Part shown: in pieces, positions 56,289 through 64,000 of the stretch
Position numbering within the stretch: the first letter of the stretch is position 1
Layout of the letters: every line of letters begins with the position of its first letter
Assembly (NCBI RefSeq): GCF_032681285.1
Contig: NZ_CP136336.1
Span: 2,715,001 to 2,779,000, forward strand
DNA from: Piscinibacter gummiphilus
Lineage (GTDB): Bacteria; Pseudomonadota; Gammaproteobacteria; Burkholderiales; Burkholderiaceae_C
Direction: 5' to 3'
DNA: 64,000 bases
Translations under genes and position numbers: made by a program
The notes under the pieces: model-generated
Database searches by the model: none
The model's input: the letters and a program-made list of their open reading frames with translations, nothing else
What the model was told of the DNA's origin: nothing

Positions 56289-56519
56289 CTAACGGACGTA
56301 CTGCGGCACGCACACTTCCGGCGGTACCTCCAGCCTGTGCCATCGCAGCATCTTGGAGACGTAAGGCATGGTTCCGATGAACCGTTGCTGGTAGTGGCGC
56401 GCGCTGTCGCGCAGGCGTTTTTCACCGACCTCGTTCGCCAGCCAGAGCAGGCGCACCCGGTCGTCTCTGCACGTGACCCGAACACCGTAGTTGTCCTCGG
56501 GCAATCGATCCACGCTCAT
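56289..56519 (-). CDS. Small basic hypothetical protein under a CzcR-type box
   Basis: A 76-residue protein of unknown family without a signal peptide, rich in Arg and containing two isolated Cys (VTCRDD and PEVCVPQ). The start at 56519 follows AAAGGCTCC. It is preceded by a perfect palindrome (56591-56610) in the direction of transcription, which argues it is a real gene of the metal regulon. It could be a small metal-stress protein or RNA-binding protein; no evidence decides. Confidence 0.55.
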   Translation of the reverse strand: MSVDRLPEDNYGVRVTCRDDRVRLLWLANEVGEKRLRDSARHYQQRFIGTMPYVSKMLRWHRLEVPPEVCVPQYVR

Positions 56520-56590
56520 TGGAGCCTTTCGTTGTCTTCCCGCAATTCGGGCGACTCTACGAAGCGATTTATGACGCCAGGCGAACATGT

Positions 56591-56610
56591 AGATGACAAA
56601 CGTGTCATCT
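56591..56610 (-). promoter_or_regulatory. CzcR/CusR-type palindrome, site 3
   Basis: Perfect AGATGAC-N6-GTCATCT. Reading on the - strand, TTCGTAGA lies exactly 27 bases downstream, aligning with the TTTCTAC and TTTCTAG elements of sites 1 and 2. Confidence 0.75.
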
Positions 56611-56625
56611 AGGGGCGGGTTTGGC

Positions 56626-57096
56626 TCAGCGCGCAGCTGTCCCAGGCTTGCGGCCGTGGGTGTCCCCACCGCGCGGCCTGGCACGGTCGGCGCCCGAGCG
56701 GTTCGATGCCCGGGTCAGCTCACCCAAGATCCCGCAATCCTTGGCGGGGCGCGCATCACCGCATTGGTCGCGCAGCTGTCTCAGCTCACGTTCAAGGGCC
56801 TTGAGTTCGCGGATGCGGTGCCCAACGTGTCCGATGTGCTCATCGAGCAGGCTGTTCACCTCTCCGCAATCCTCGTCGGGCGCGTCGATAAAACCGAGCA
56901 GGCGGCGGATCTCGTCCAGCGTCATGTCGAGCACGCGGCACTGCCGGATGAAGGCGAGTCGCTGCACATGGCGCTCCTCGTAGACGCGGTAGTTGCCAGA
57001 GCTGCGGCCCGGCGCGGGAAGCAGACCTTCGCGCTCGTAGAAGCGGATCGTCTCCACCTGGGTCCCCGTGTGCGTTGCAAGTTCGCCGATCTTCAT
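56626..57096 (-). CDS. pbrR: PbrR/CadR-type MerR-family regulator
   Basis: A 156-residue regulator, MKIGELATHTGTQVETIRFYER at the N-terminus, with Cys77, Cys112 and Cys121 as in the lead-binding PbrR691 (Cys78, Cys113, Cys122). It lacks the His-rich tail of the cadR product. Divergent from pbrT with a PbrR-type operator between them. Lead is the favoured ligand from context; cadmium is possible. Confidence 0.85.
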   Translation of the reverse strand: MKIGELATHTGTQVETIRFYEREGLLPAPGRSSGNYRVYEERHVQRLAFIRQCRVLDMTLDEIRRLLGFIDAPDEDCGEVNSLLDEHIGHVGHRIRELKALERELRQLRDQCGDARPAKDCGILGELTRASNRSGADRARPRGGDTHGRKPGTAAR

Positions 57097-57118
57097 ACGA
57101 GGCTCGTGTTGGAAAGAC

Positions 57119-57149
57119 TTGACTTTATACCGGGTACAGGGTTTCAAAT
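57119..57149 (+). promoter_or_regulatory. PbrR-type operator/promoter (pbrT)
   Basis: TTGACT, 19-base spacer TTATACCGGGTACAGGGTT, then TCAAAT. It lies between divergent pbrR and pbrT and contains the dyad ACCGGGTA typical of these promoters. Confidence 0.78.
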
Positions 57150-57179
57150 GCGAACGGGAATCATTGTCCTTTACCAAAC

Positions 57180-59126
57180 ATGACCGCATACCTCTCGCGC
57201 CGATTTCTGGCGTTCGTACTTTCCGCCTGCGCGTTGGTTGCTCCGCTGCGGGCCGCAGACGCGCCTTCGGGGCAAGAACAGCAGATTCGTCAGCTCTGGC
57301 AGCTCCTGGACTACGTGGCCGTCGACTATCCCGGCGCGGTCGCGAACGGGAAGGTGACCAGCGAGGTCGAGTACCAGGAAATGCGTGAGTTCAGCGACAG
57401 CGCCTTGTCGCAGTCCAAGGTGCTGCCGCCGCATGCGTCCCGTGCCCAGCTGGTGGGACTGGCCGAGCAGTTGCGCGAAGCCGTGCAGCAGAAGGCACCC
57501 GCCGAGCGGGTAGCTGCGCTCGCGCAGCAGGCCAGCGGTCTGCTGCTGACGGCTTACCCGATACCGGTCGCACCGCGGGTGGCGCCTGACCTTGTCCAAG
57601 GACAGCGTCTGTACCAGGCGCAATGCGCCACCTGTCATGGTGCAACGGGTGCCGGTGACGGGCCAGCCGCCAAGCAGCTTGAACCAGAGCCGATCGACTT
57701 CACAGACAAGGAACGGGCCCGTGCCCGTTCGGTACTAGCGCTTTACCAGGTGACATCGCAAGGTGTCGAAGGCACGTCGATGCCGTCGTTCAATGCGCTG
57801 CCAGAGCAGGACCGCTGGGCGCTGGCGTTCTACGTCGGCACGCTTTCATTCGACGCAGGCGCCAAGGAGCGCGGCGCGACGCTGATGCAGCAGGATGCGA
57901 AGGCACGTGCTGCCTTGCCGGATCTGGCGTCCCTCACCACGGCCACGGAAACCGCGCTTGCTCAGCGACTGGGCGCGCAAGCTGCCGACGTGCTGGCCTT
58001 TGCGCGCAGCCAGCCTCAGGCCATCGCGGGCACCCAGGCAACAGGCATCCCGCTCGCGCGTGAACAGATGCGCGCCAGCCTGAAGGCTTTCGAGGCAGGG
58101 AATGGTACCGAGGCCACCCGCCTGGCCTTGTCGGCCTATCTGGACGGGTTCGAGCCGCTGGAAGCGGCGCTGGAGTCGCGCAACAAGGACTTGCTGGTCG
58201 ACGTGGAGCGAAACATGCAGCTGTACCGGGCAGCGATCGCTGCGAAGCAGGCCAACGCGGTGGCGACCAAGGCCCGCGAACTCGACCTGTTGTTCTCGCG
58301 CGTGGAAGACGAGTTGAGTGCCGGCCGAGTGGACGCCACGACCAGCTTCGTCGCCGCACTCACCATCCTGCTGCGAGAAGGTGTGGAAGCGCTGCTGATC
58401 GTGGTCGCGATGATCGCCTTCCTCCGCAAGGCCAACCAGGCTCAGGCGCTCCGCTATGTCCACGGTGGCTGGATCGCAGCACTGGCCGCCGGGGGAGTCA
58501 CGTGGGGCATTGCGACTTACGTCGTGGGTATCAGCGGTGCCAGCCGAGAAGTCACGGAAGGTTTGTCGTCGCTCTTTGCGGCGGCGGTGCTGCTGTCGGT
58601 CGGTTTGTGGATGCACCAGAAGAGCAGCGCTGGGCGCTGGCAGGCCTATTTGCGCGACAAGCTGTCTGCCGCGATGACTCGGCGCTCTGCGTGGGCCTTG
58701 TTCCTCCTGGCATTCGTGGCCGTGTACCGCGAGGTTTTCGAGACGGTGCTCTTCTTCTCCGCGCTCGCCGCCGATGGGCATAGCTCTGCGTTGCTCGCCG
58801 GCCTGGCAGTCGGGCTGGTGCTGCTGGCCATCATTGCGGCGATCTTCTTGCGTACCAGCGCCCGGATGCCCATTGGCAAGTTCTTCTCGCTGAGCTCGAT
58901 CCTGGTGGCGGTGCTCGCCGTGGTGCTGGCCGGCAAGGGCATTTCGGGTCTGCAGGAGGCGGGCTGGCTCACCGCCACGCCGGTGGGAGGTCTGCGCGTG
59001 CCGGCCCTGGGCATTTACCCCACGCTGCAAACCACCGCCGCCCAGTTGACGGTACTGCTGGCAGCGCTCTGCGGATTCAGTCTCAACGTGCTGCAGAACA
59101 GGAAGCAGATCCGTCTTAGTCCTTGA
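57180..59126 (+). CDS. pbrT: PbrT-like lead/iron permease (cytochrome c plus FTR1)
   Basis: A 648-residue protein: signal peptide, a periplasmic cytochrome c domain with haem motif CATCH (149-153), a linker, then the FTR1 permease domain with seven membrane segments and two REXXE motifs, REGVE (399-403) and REVFE (517-521). PbrT of Cupriavidus takes up Pb(II) for later detoxification. Iron uptake is an alternative. It overlaps the TlpA-like gene tail-to-tail by 11 bases. Confidence 0.9.
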   Translation: MTAYLSRRFLAFVLSACALVAPLRAADAPSGQEQQIRQLWQLLDYVAVDYPGAVANGKVTSEVEYQEMREFSDSALSQSKVLPPHASRAQLVGLAEQLREAVQQKAPAERVAALAQQASGLLLTAYPIPVAPRVAPDLVQGQRLYQAQCATCHGATGAGDGPAAKQLEPEPIDFTDKERARARSVLALYQVTSQGVEGTSMPSFNALPEQDRWALAFYVGTLSFDAGAKERGATLMQQDAKARAALPDLASLTTATETALAQRLGAQAADVLAFARSQPQAIAGTQATGIPLAREQMRASLKAFEAGNGTEATRLALSAYLDGFEPLEAALESRNKDLLVDVERNMQLYRAAIAAKQANAVATKARELDLLFSRVEDELSAGRVDATTSFVAALTILLREGVEALLIVVAMIAFLRKANQAQALRYVHGGWIAALAAGGVTWGIATYVVGISGASREVTEGLSSLFAAAVLLSVGLWMHQKSSAGRWQAYLRDKLSAAMTRRSAWALFLLAFVAVYREVFETVLFFSALAADGHSSALLAGLAVGLVLLAIIAAIFLRTSARMPIGKFFSLSSILVAVLAVVLAGKGISGLQEAGWLTATPVGGLRVPALGIYPTLQTTAAQLTVLLAALCGFSLNVLQNRKQIRLSP

Positions 59127-59670
59127 GAATGTCGCGAATGTGCTTCTCGTAGATGGCCTCGACGCCGGACTCGTATCCAAGGTGGGAAAAGCGTACGCGG
59201 CCTTTGCGGTCGACGATCAACGTTGCCGGCATCGCGCCCATGTCGTATAGCCGCGTGACGTTCTTGTCCGTGTCGAACAGAACGGGGAACTTGACGCCTA
59301 CGCGCTCGGCCATGGCCGCACCGACTTTTCGGTCTTCGTCGATGTTGACCCCAAGCAAGGTGAAGCCGGCTGAACGGTACTTTTCGTGGAGGCGGACCAG
59401 GTGCGGCATCTCCAGCCGGCACGGCGCGCACCAACTCGCCCAAAAATTGATCATGACGACACGACCTCGGAGGTCTTGCAGCCGCACTTTGCTGCCGCTC
59501 AGCTCGTCGAGCGTGAAGTCCGGGGCTTCGACCCCAACGGGGACCTTTGCTGAGGCGTTGAAGGAGATCGTCGACATGACGACAAACAGCATGCATACCA
59601 GACTCATGCAGAGCCCGGTCGCCACAGGCCGCACCGGTGCGAATTCGGTGCCACGGTGGATGATGTTCAT
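59116..59670 (-). CDS. TlpA-like periplasmic thioredoxin
   Basis: A 184-residue protein with an N-terminal anchor or signal (about 17-42) and a thioredoxin fold with active site WASWCAPCRLEMPH. The cis-Pro is in MPATLIVD. It belongs to the TlpA/ResA redoxin group and reduces periplasmic disulfides. Controlled by a CadR-type promoter (59782-59812). Confidence 0.87.
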   Translation of the reverse strand: MNIIHRGTEFAPVRPVATGLCMSLVCMLFVVMSTISFNASAKVPVGVEAPDFTLDELSGSKVRLQDLRGRVVMINFWASWCAPCRLEMPHLVRLHEKYRSAGFTLLGVNIDEDRKVGAAMAERVGVKFPVLFDTDKNVTRLYDMGAMPATLIVDRKGRVRFSHLGYESGVEAIYEKHIRDILKD

Positions 59671-59781
59671 GTCTGTCTCCTTGGTAGGTTGAGATCGGGA
59701 ATCGGCCAGGACGTGGGTGTCGTTTCCCCAGGTCACATCCTTCGTTGCTCTCGGTCAGCCCGTCGCGGGTGTCCTCAACGG

Positions 59782-59812
59782 ATTGCAATCGCTGTACTAG
59801 GTCCAGAGTCAA
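59782..59812 (-). promoter_or_regulatory. CadR/PbrR-type operator/promoter (TlpA-like gene)
   Basis: On the - strand TTGACT, 19-base spacer CTGGACCTAGTACAGCGAT, then TGCAAT. It faces the thioredoxin gene. Confidence 0.7.
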
Positions 59813-59998
59813 GCACTACGATGAAACAGTCCGTTTTTTGAGCGCCGAACTCAGGCCTTCAACCTGCGCTCAGAGAGTCGGGGGCGACCCTATTGGCGGC
59901 GCGTTGCCTCGTCGGCAACACACTGCAACACCGTGTTTCCAGCGCCCCCTCGCGGGGCGACCGGACACAGGTCTTGAATGGCGGGGACTTTCAGCCGC

Positions 59999-60029
59999 TT
60001 GACTCTGTACCGACTCCAGGCCCAAGAAT
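59999..60029 (+). promoter_or_regulatory. CadR/PbrR-type operator/promoter (DsbA-like gene)
   Basis: TTGACT, 19-base spacer CTGTACCGACTCCAGGCCC, then AAGAAT. It faces the DsbA-like gene at 60060; the -10 is less conserved than in the other sites. Confidence 0.6.
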
Positions 60030-60059
60030 CGCGCGTTGATCCCACTTCCCACGCTCAAC

Positions 60060-60698
60060 ATGGACCGCCGTCATTTCTCGAAAGTCGCAATCGCAACACT
60101 CGCTTCCACACCGATATTTGCCACTGCTCAGGCACGAGTGATCGAAGGCACGCACTTCGTCGCGATCTCGCCGCGCCAGCCGACTCGCGACCCCAAGCAG
60201 ATAGAGGTGTTGGAGTTCTTCGCGTATGGCTGCTCGCATTGCAATGCGTTTGAGCCTGCTATAGACGAGTGGCAGAAGAATTTGCCAGCCGATGTACTGT
60301 TCCGCCGCATTCCAGTCGCGTTTAGAGAAGTGCCTTTCGTGATGCACCAAAAGCTCTTCTTTGCGATCGAAGCCCTCGGCTTGGTCGAGCAACTGCACCG
60401 CAAGGCCTTCACAGCCATCCATGTCGAACGCCAGCGCCTAGAGACACCGAAGGAGATTGGCGACTTTGCGGCCAAGAATGGCGTAGACAGAACTCGCTTT
60501 GTGGACATGCTCAACTCGTTCGTGGTCGCCACCAAAGCGAAGCAGGCGACGGCGCTGGCGGCGGGCTACAAGGTCCAAGGCACACCGTCCATTGGTGTTG
60601 ATGGGAGGTGGCTCACATCGGGGTCGATGGCGGGATCGAACGAACAGTCGTTGGCCGTGGCGGAGCACTTGATCAGCGTTGCAAAGAAGCGTGCTTAA
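60060..60698 (+). CDS. DsbA-like thiol:disulfide oxidoreductase
   Basis: A 212-residue periplasmic protein with a signal (ending ATAQA) and the DsbA fold with active site FFAYGCSHCNAFEP (Cys-Ser-His-Cys) and cis-Pro loop GTPSIGV. It probably introduces or shuffles disulfides in envelope proteins. Next to a ScsB-like DsbD, it may act as a ScsC analogue that protects proteins from copper. Confidence 0.88.
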   Translation: MDRRHFSKVAIATLASTPIFATAQARVIEGTHFVAISPRQPTRDPKQIEVLEFFAYGCSHCNAFEPAIDEWQKNLPADVLFRRIPVAFREVPFVMHQKLFFAIEALGLVEQLHRKAFTAIHVERQRLETPKEIGDFAAKNGVDRTRFVDMLNSFVVATKAKQATALAAGYKVQGTPSIGVDGRWLTSGSMAGSNEQSLAVAEHLISVAKKRA

Positions 60699-60737
60699 GC
60701 GGGGCGCCATGCGGGTGCCATCAAAAACACTGCCCTT

Positions 60738-62885
60738 ATGACGCACAGCTTCCTACACCAAGCGATCAGTGCGATCGTCTTCGGAGTCTGCGCAAGCGTC
60801 GCTCAAGCTCAGCTATTGGGAAACGCCGGAGGCTCGAGCGTCGTGACGACCGAGCGAACGCGCGCGGAACTGGTGGCTCACGCCCCAGAGGGGCTGGGGC
60901 CGAACAAAAAGGTGTGGCTAGGGTTGCGGCTCGCCCACCAACCTGGCTGGAAGTCGTACTGGTTGAATCCTGGCGACGCTGGGTTGCCGACACGCTTGCA
61001 ATGGGACCTTCCGCGCGGAATGCTGGCCGACGAGATCAGCTGGCCGATGCCGACCAAGTTCCTGTTGGGCTCGCTCGTCAACTACGGCTACGCGGGCACC
61101 GTGTTGCTTCCGGTCCCAGTGCGCTTCTCGCCCGAGTTTTCGCTGGACGACCACATGTCCGCCGGTCTGCAGGTAAGGCTCAAGGCGCAATGGCTTGTAT
61201 GCAGCGACGTGTGCATACCCGAAGAGGGAGAGTTTGGCCTGCGTATCGCACCCAACAGCAGTCACGTGTCCGATGGGGCAGCGTTTCAGGCAAGCTTGGG
61301 CGCGCAACCACGTGTGGTCAGCGGCAGCAGTCGCATCGACATTGACGGCAACTCGCTCGTCGTTCGTGTCGGCGGGCTGACGGCTTCTCTCGTCGGGCAA
61401 AAGCTCGACCTCTTTCCTGAGTTACCGGGAGTCATCAATGCTTCCGCGTCGTGGTCCCAAAAGTGGGAGGGGAACGTCTGGACCGCTCGTGTCCCGCTTG
61501 CCGTACAGCGCTCGGATAGCCCGGAAACAGTACCGATCGTGCTCACGAGTGCGGAAGGAGGCTGGCGCACGGAAGCCAGAGTCTTCGGCGATTGGCCGGC
61601 CGCCATACCGACTGGGGGCATCACCGCCGCACCTTCGCACGGCGAGGCCGAAAGGATGCGGCAACCGGAAGCAACCAGCTTGACCATCTGGCTGGCGCTG
61701 CTCGGGGCGTTCATTGGCGGCCTCGTCCTCAACCTGATGCCGTGCGTACTTCCTGTGCTTGCGATCAAGGTGCTAGGGTTCGCCCGGCACGGTACAGACG
61801 CTAAGGGACGGCGTGTCGACGGCTTGGCCTACGCTGCCGGTGTCGTGTTGTCATTCGTGGCACTTGGTAGCTTGGTCGTTGGCCTGCGAGCTGCCGGTGA
61901 ACACGTCGGCTGGGGATTTCAGCTCCAAAGCCCTTCGATGATCGCTGCCCTGGCGCTCCTCTTCACGATCATCGGATTGAATTTCGCCGGCGTGGTCTCG
62001 TTCGGACGCCTGATGCCGGCATCGTGGTTGGCGTACCAAGCGCGCCACCCAGTGGTGAACGCGTTCCTTTCCGGTGTGTTGGCGGTGGCCGTTGCATCGC
62101 CGTGCACCGCGCCTTTCATGGGGGCGGCACTTGGCTTTGCCGTCACATTGCCAACGCTGCAAGCCACCGCAATCTTTGCCGTCTTGGGGCTTGGGATGGC
62201 AACGCCCTATCTGCTCGCCGCTTGGACCCCCGCAGCGGCGAGACTGCTGCCGCGACCTGGTGCCTGGATGGACACGCTGCAGCGACTACTGGCGTTCCCA
62301 ATGCTCGCAACCGTCGTGTGGCTGCTTTGGGTGTTGGGAACACAGACCGGGCTCGATGCAGTCATCGCCACCCTGTCGCTGTTGGTGGCGACGAGCCTGT
62401 TGGGTTGGGCAACGAGTCTGCGTGGTACCGCGCGCGCCGTCATCGGACTGCTGGCCATGGCCGTCTTCGCGGCCACGTCCGCGCTGGCCTTGCGAGAGAT
62501 CCGAGCGGGCTCGGTCGGTCACCCTGCGGCCAGTCTTGTCGCCGGCTGGGAGCCATGGCACGCTGGCAAGGTCGATTCGATCTTGTCTCAGGGCAAGCCG
62601 GTGTTTGTCGATTTCACGGCTTCTTGGTGTGTGACTTGCCAGTACAACAAGAAGTCCACACTGTCCGATCCCGCCGTCTTGGCGTCGTTTCGAGAGAGGA
62701 ACGTGGTACTGCTGCGGGCAGACTGGACAAGGCGCGATGCGAGCATCACGGCAGCTCTGGCCAGCTTTGGCAGAACCGGCGTTCCCCTGTACGTGCTCTA
62801 CGCACCTGGAAAGGACCCGCAGGTGCTGTCGGAAGTTCTCACCGACACTGAGTTGATGTCCGCGCTCTCGGGCTTGTCCAAATGA
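60738..62885 (+). CDS. dsbD: DsbD/ScsB-type thiol:disulfide interchange protein
   Basis: A 715-residue membrane protein with an N-terminal periplasmic domain holding VCSDVCIP, eight membrane segments containing LMPCVLPVLAIKV and SPCTAPFMG, and a C-terminal thioredoxin domain with SWCVTCQYN. Electrons pass from cytoplasmic thioredoxin to the periplasm. The large N-terminal domain resembles ScsB more than DsbD. Overlaps the dsbE-like gene (ATGA). Confidence 0.9.
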   Translation: MTHSFLHQAISAIVFGVCASVAQAQLLGNAGGSSVVTTERTRAELVAHAPEGLGPNKKVWLGLRLAHQPGWKSYWLNPGDAGLPTRLQWDLPRGMLADEISWPMPTKFLLGSLVNYGYAGTVLLPVPVRFSPEFSLDDHMSAGLQVRLKAQWLVCSDVCIPEEGEFGLRIAPNSSHVSDGAAFQASLGAQPRVVSGSSRIDIDGNSLVVRVGGLTASLVGQKLDLFPELPGVINASASWSQKWEGNVWTARVPLAVQRSDSPETVPIVLTSAEGGWRTEARVFGDWPAAIPTGGITAAPSHGEAERMRQPEATSLTIWLALLGAFIGGLVLNLMPCVLPVLAIKVLGFARHGTDAKGRRVDGLAYAAGVVLSFVALGSLVVGLRAAGEHVGWGFQLQSPSMIAALALLFTIIGLNFAGVVSFGRLMPASWLAYQARHPVVNAFLSGVLAVAVASPCTAPFMGAALGFAVTLPTLQATAIFAVLGLGMATPYLLAAWTPAAARLLPRPGAWMDTLQRLLAFPMLATVVWLLWVLGTQTGLDAVIATLSLLVATSLLGWATSLRGTARAVIGLLAMAVFAATSALALREIRAGSVGHPAASLVAGWEPWHAGKVDSILSQGKPVFVDFTASWCVTCQYNKKSTLSDPAVLASFRERNVVLLRADWTRRDASITAALASFGRTGVPLYVLYAPGKDPQVLSEVLTDTELMSALSGLSK

Positions 62886-63406
62886 AGCGGTACCTCCTTC
62901 CCCTTCTCGTCTTCCTGGTGATGGCCGGTTTCCTCGCGGCGGGCTTGCAGCTCAATCCGCGTAAAGTGCCTTCGCCGCTCGTCAACAAACCAGCGCCCGC
63001 GTTCGACCTGCCGCAATTGCATGAGCCGGCATTGCGGGTCACCGCGCAAGAGATGAAGGGGCAGGTCTGGGTGCTGAATGTCTTTGCGTCGTGGTGCACA
63101 CCGTGCCTCGAAGAGCACCCCTACGTGATGCAACTTGCCAAACAGCCAGGCATTGCGGTGGTCGGACTTAGCTACAAGGACCAGCCCGAGGCTGCCAAGC
63201 GTTGGCTGCGCAAGCACGGTGATCCCTATACCAAGATCGCCGTTGACTCGGATGGCCGCGTCGGTATCCACTATGGCGTGTACGGCGTGCCTGAGACCTA
63301 CCTGATCGACAAGCAGGGCGTGATCCGCCACAAGCAAATCGGTCCGATCACGCCGCGGGAGCTGAAGGACACCATCCTGCCCATGTTGGCCGATCTCAAC
63401 GGGTGA
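62882..63406 (+). CDS. dsbE: DsbE/ScsD-like thioredoxin
   Basis: A 174-residue protein with an N-terminal anchor and active site FASWCTPCLEEHP, plus GVYGVPETYLID. It belongs to the DsbE/CcmG group. Reduced by the preceding DsbD-like protein, it may repair metal-oxidised periplasmic thiols or help cytochrome c assembly. Confidence 0.9.
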   Translation: MKRYLLPLLVFLVMAGFLAAGLQLNPRKVPSPLVNKPAPAFDLPQLHEPALRVTAQEMKGQVWVLNVFASWCTPCLEEHPYVMQLAKQPGIAVVGLSYKDQPEAAKRWLRKHGDPYTKIAVDSDGRVGIHYGVYGVPETYLIDKQGVIRHKQIGPITPRELKDTILPMLADLNG

Positions 63407-63431
63407 GTCGGCCCGAGCGGTCGCGTCGAGT

Positions 63432-64000
63432 TCAGGCCGGCCAGGCGATCCAGCCCGCCTCGGAGGTCAAGAGGATCAACGAACCAAAAACGATTCGGTA
63501 CCAGCCGAATGGGCTGAAGTCGTGCGTCGACACATAGCGTATGAGCCAGCGGATGCAAACGAGTGCACTGACAAATGCCAAGACGGTACCGGTGGCGAAC
63601 AGAGGGGCGTCCTCGACCCTCAGTGCATTGCGGTGGTGCCACATCGAATAGCCCGCCGCTGCAAACAGGGTTGGAATGCCAAGGTAGAAGCTGAACTCCG
63701 TGGCCACCTGCCTGGGCAAGCCGAGCATCATCGAACCGATGATCGTGGCACCCGAGCGACTGGTACCGGGAACCAGCGCTGCACATTGGACCAGCCCGAT
63801 GCGCAACGCGTCTTTCGCGGTCAGATCTTCCACGGAGCGGATGTCGGGGCGCCGGGGAGTGCTAGAGAGGCGCCGCCGATGCGAACGTTCCACCACCAGG
63901 ATCACAACGCCGCCCACGAGGAACGCTGACGCCACCGTGGCCGGGTTGAACAGGTGGCTCTTGATAAGCGAGCCGAACAGCAGGCCCGAAATGGCCGCCG
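63432..64000 (-). CDS. uppP: Undecaprenyl-diphosphatase (UppP/PbrB-like), N-terminus outside window
   Basis: The frame stays open to the window edge, so the first part of the gene lies beyond 64000. The visible part shows KSHLFNPATVASAFLVGG and the catalytic LVPGTSRSGATIIGS. The EExxE motif lies outside the window. In the Cupriavidus pbr operon a UppP-like protein (PbrB) supplies phosphate that traps Pb(II), and the neighbours here fit that. Confidence 0.88.
   Translation of the reverse strand, partial: AAISGLLFGSLIKSHLFNPATVASAFLVGGVVILVVERSHRRRLSSTPRRPDIRSVEDLTAKDALRIGLVQCAALVPGTSRSGATIIGSMMLGLPRQVATEFSFYLGIPTLFAAAGYSMWHHRNALRVEDAPLFATGTVLAFVSALVCIRWLIRYVSTHDFSPFGWYRIVFGSLILLTSEAGWIAWPA

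Larger units (their letters stand above)
59671..60059. other. 389-base intergenic region with two MerR-type promoters
   Basis: Two divergent metal-type promoters face the TlpA-like and DsbA-like genes. Between them are a perfect hairpin (GTTGCC/GGCAAC) and another GC stem. No gene is supported. Confidence 0.6.

Overview
The window is GC-rich DNA that looks like a betaproteobacterium of the order Burkholderiales. This rests on the porin type, the czc/cop/pbr gene repertoire, the frequent ATGA and GTGA gene overlaps and the arcDABC set. No rRNA, tRNA, transposase or CRISPR array was seen. The window begins inside a phosphoketolase-like gene and ends inside an undecaprenyl-diphosphatase gene.

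Region 1 (1-5036, + strand) holds the end of a phosphoketolase-like gene, an ABC ATPase, a permease made of two fused FtsX/LolC-like halves, and an outer-membrane beta-barrel. All joins are overlapping stop/start codons.

Region 2 (5080-28180, - strand) is 22 genes in one direction with no gap above about 80 bases. Read in the transcribed direction it starts with copper resistance: a Met-rich protein, a DUF2933 protein, a methyltransferase-like membrane protein, a P-type ATPase, a CopA oxidase and CopB. It continues with an MFS transporter, LemA and two TPM-domain proteins, a beta-CASP metallo-hydrolase, an AMP-phosphorylase-like enzyme, a PRPP-synthase-like enzyme and an HtrA protease. It ends with the arginine deiminase pathway (arcD, arcA, arcB, arcC), a DUF6629 protein, a methyltransferase, a D-2-hydroxyacid dehydrogenase and an archaeal-type (type II) GAPDH. 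The operator in front of the block closely resembles the mercury-resistance operator. The nearby MerR-like regulator lacks the first of the three mercury-binding cysteines.

Region 3 (28382-39501) holds small periplasmic metal proteins, a DUF305 protein, a CusCBA copper/silver efflux system with CusF fused to CusB, and a separate ArsR-controlled module. That module contains an ArsR-type repressor, a sterol-desaturase-family enzyme, an ArsP-like permease and an ArsD/thioredoxin-like protein.

Region 4 (39813-56610) is a cobalt/zinc/cadmium island: czcI, czcC, czcB, czcA, czcD, a periplasmic protein, czcR, czcS, a CzcP-like P1B-4 ATPase, two czcE-like genes, a DUF3703 gene, cadR, a porin and a small unknown gene. 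Three perfect copies of the palindrome AGATGAC-N6-GTCATCT, each followed at the same distance by a -10-like element, mark a probable CzcR regulon.

Region 5 (56626-64000) is lead- and redox-related: a PbrR-like regulator, PbrT (cytochrome c plus FTR1 permease), a TlpA-like thioredoxin, a DsbA-like protein, DsbD/ScsB, DsbE/ScsD and UppP/PbrB. Five promoters in regions 4 and 5 share a CadR/PbrR-like layout (TTGACY, 19-base spacer, TNCAAT-like -10). They link cation efflux, lead uptake and periplasmic thiol chemistry. The window as a whole reads as a metal-resistance island beside a low-oxygen energy-metabolism cluster.
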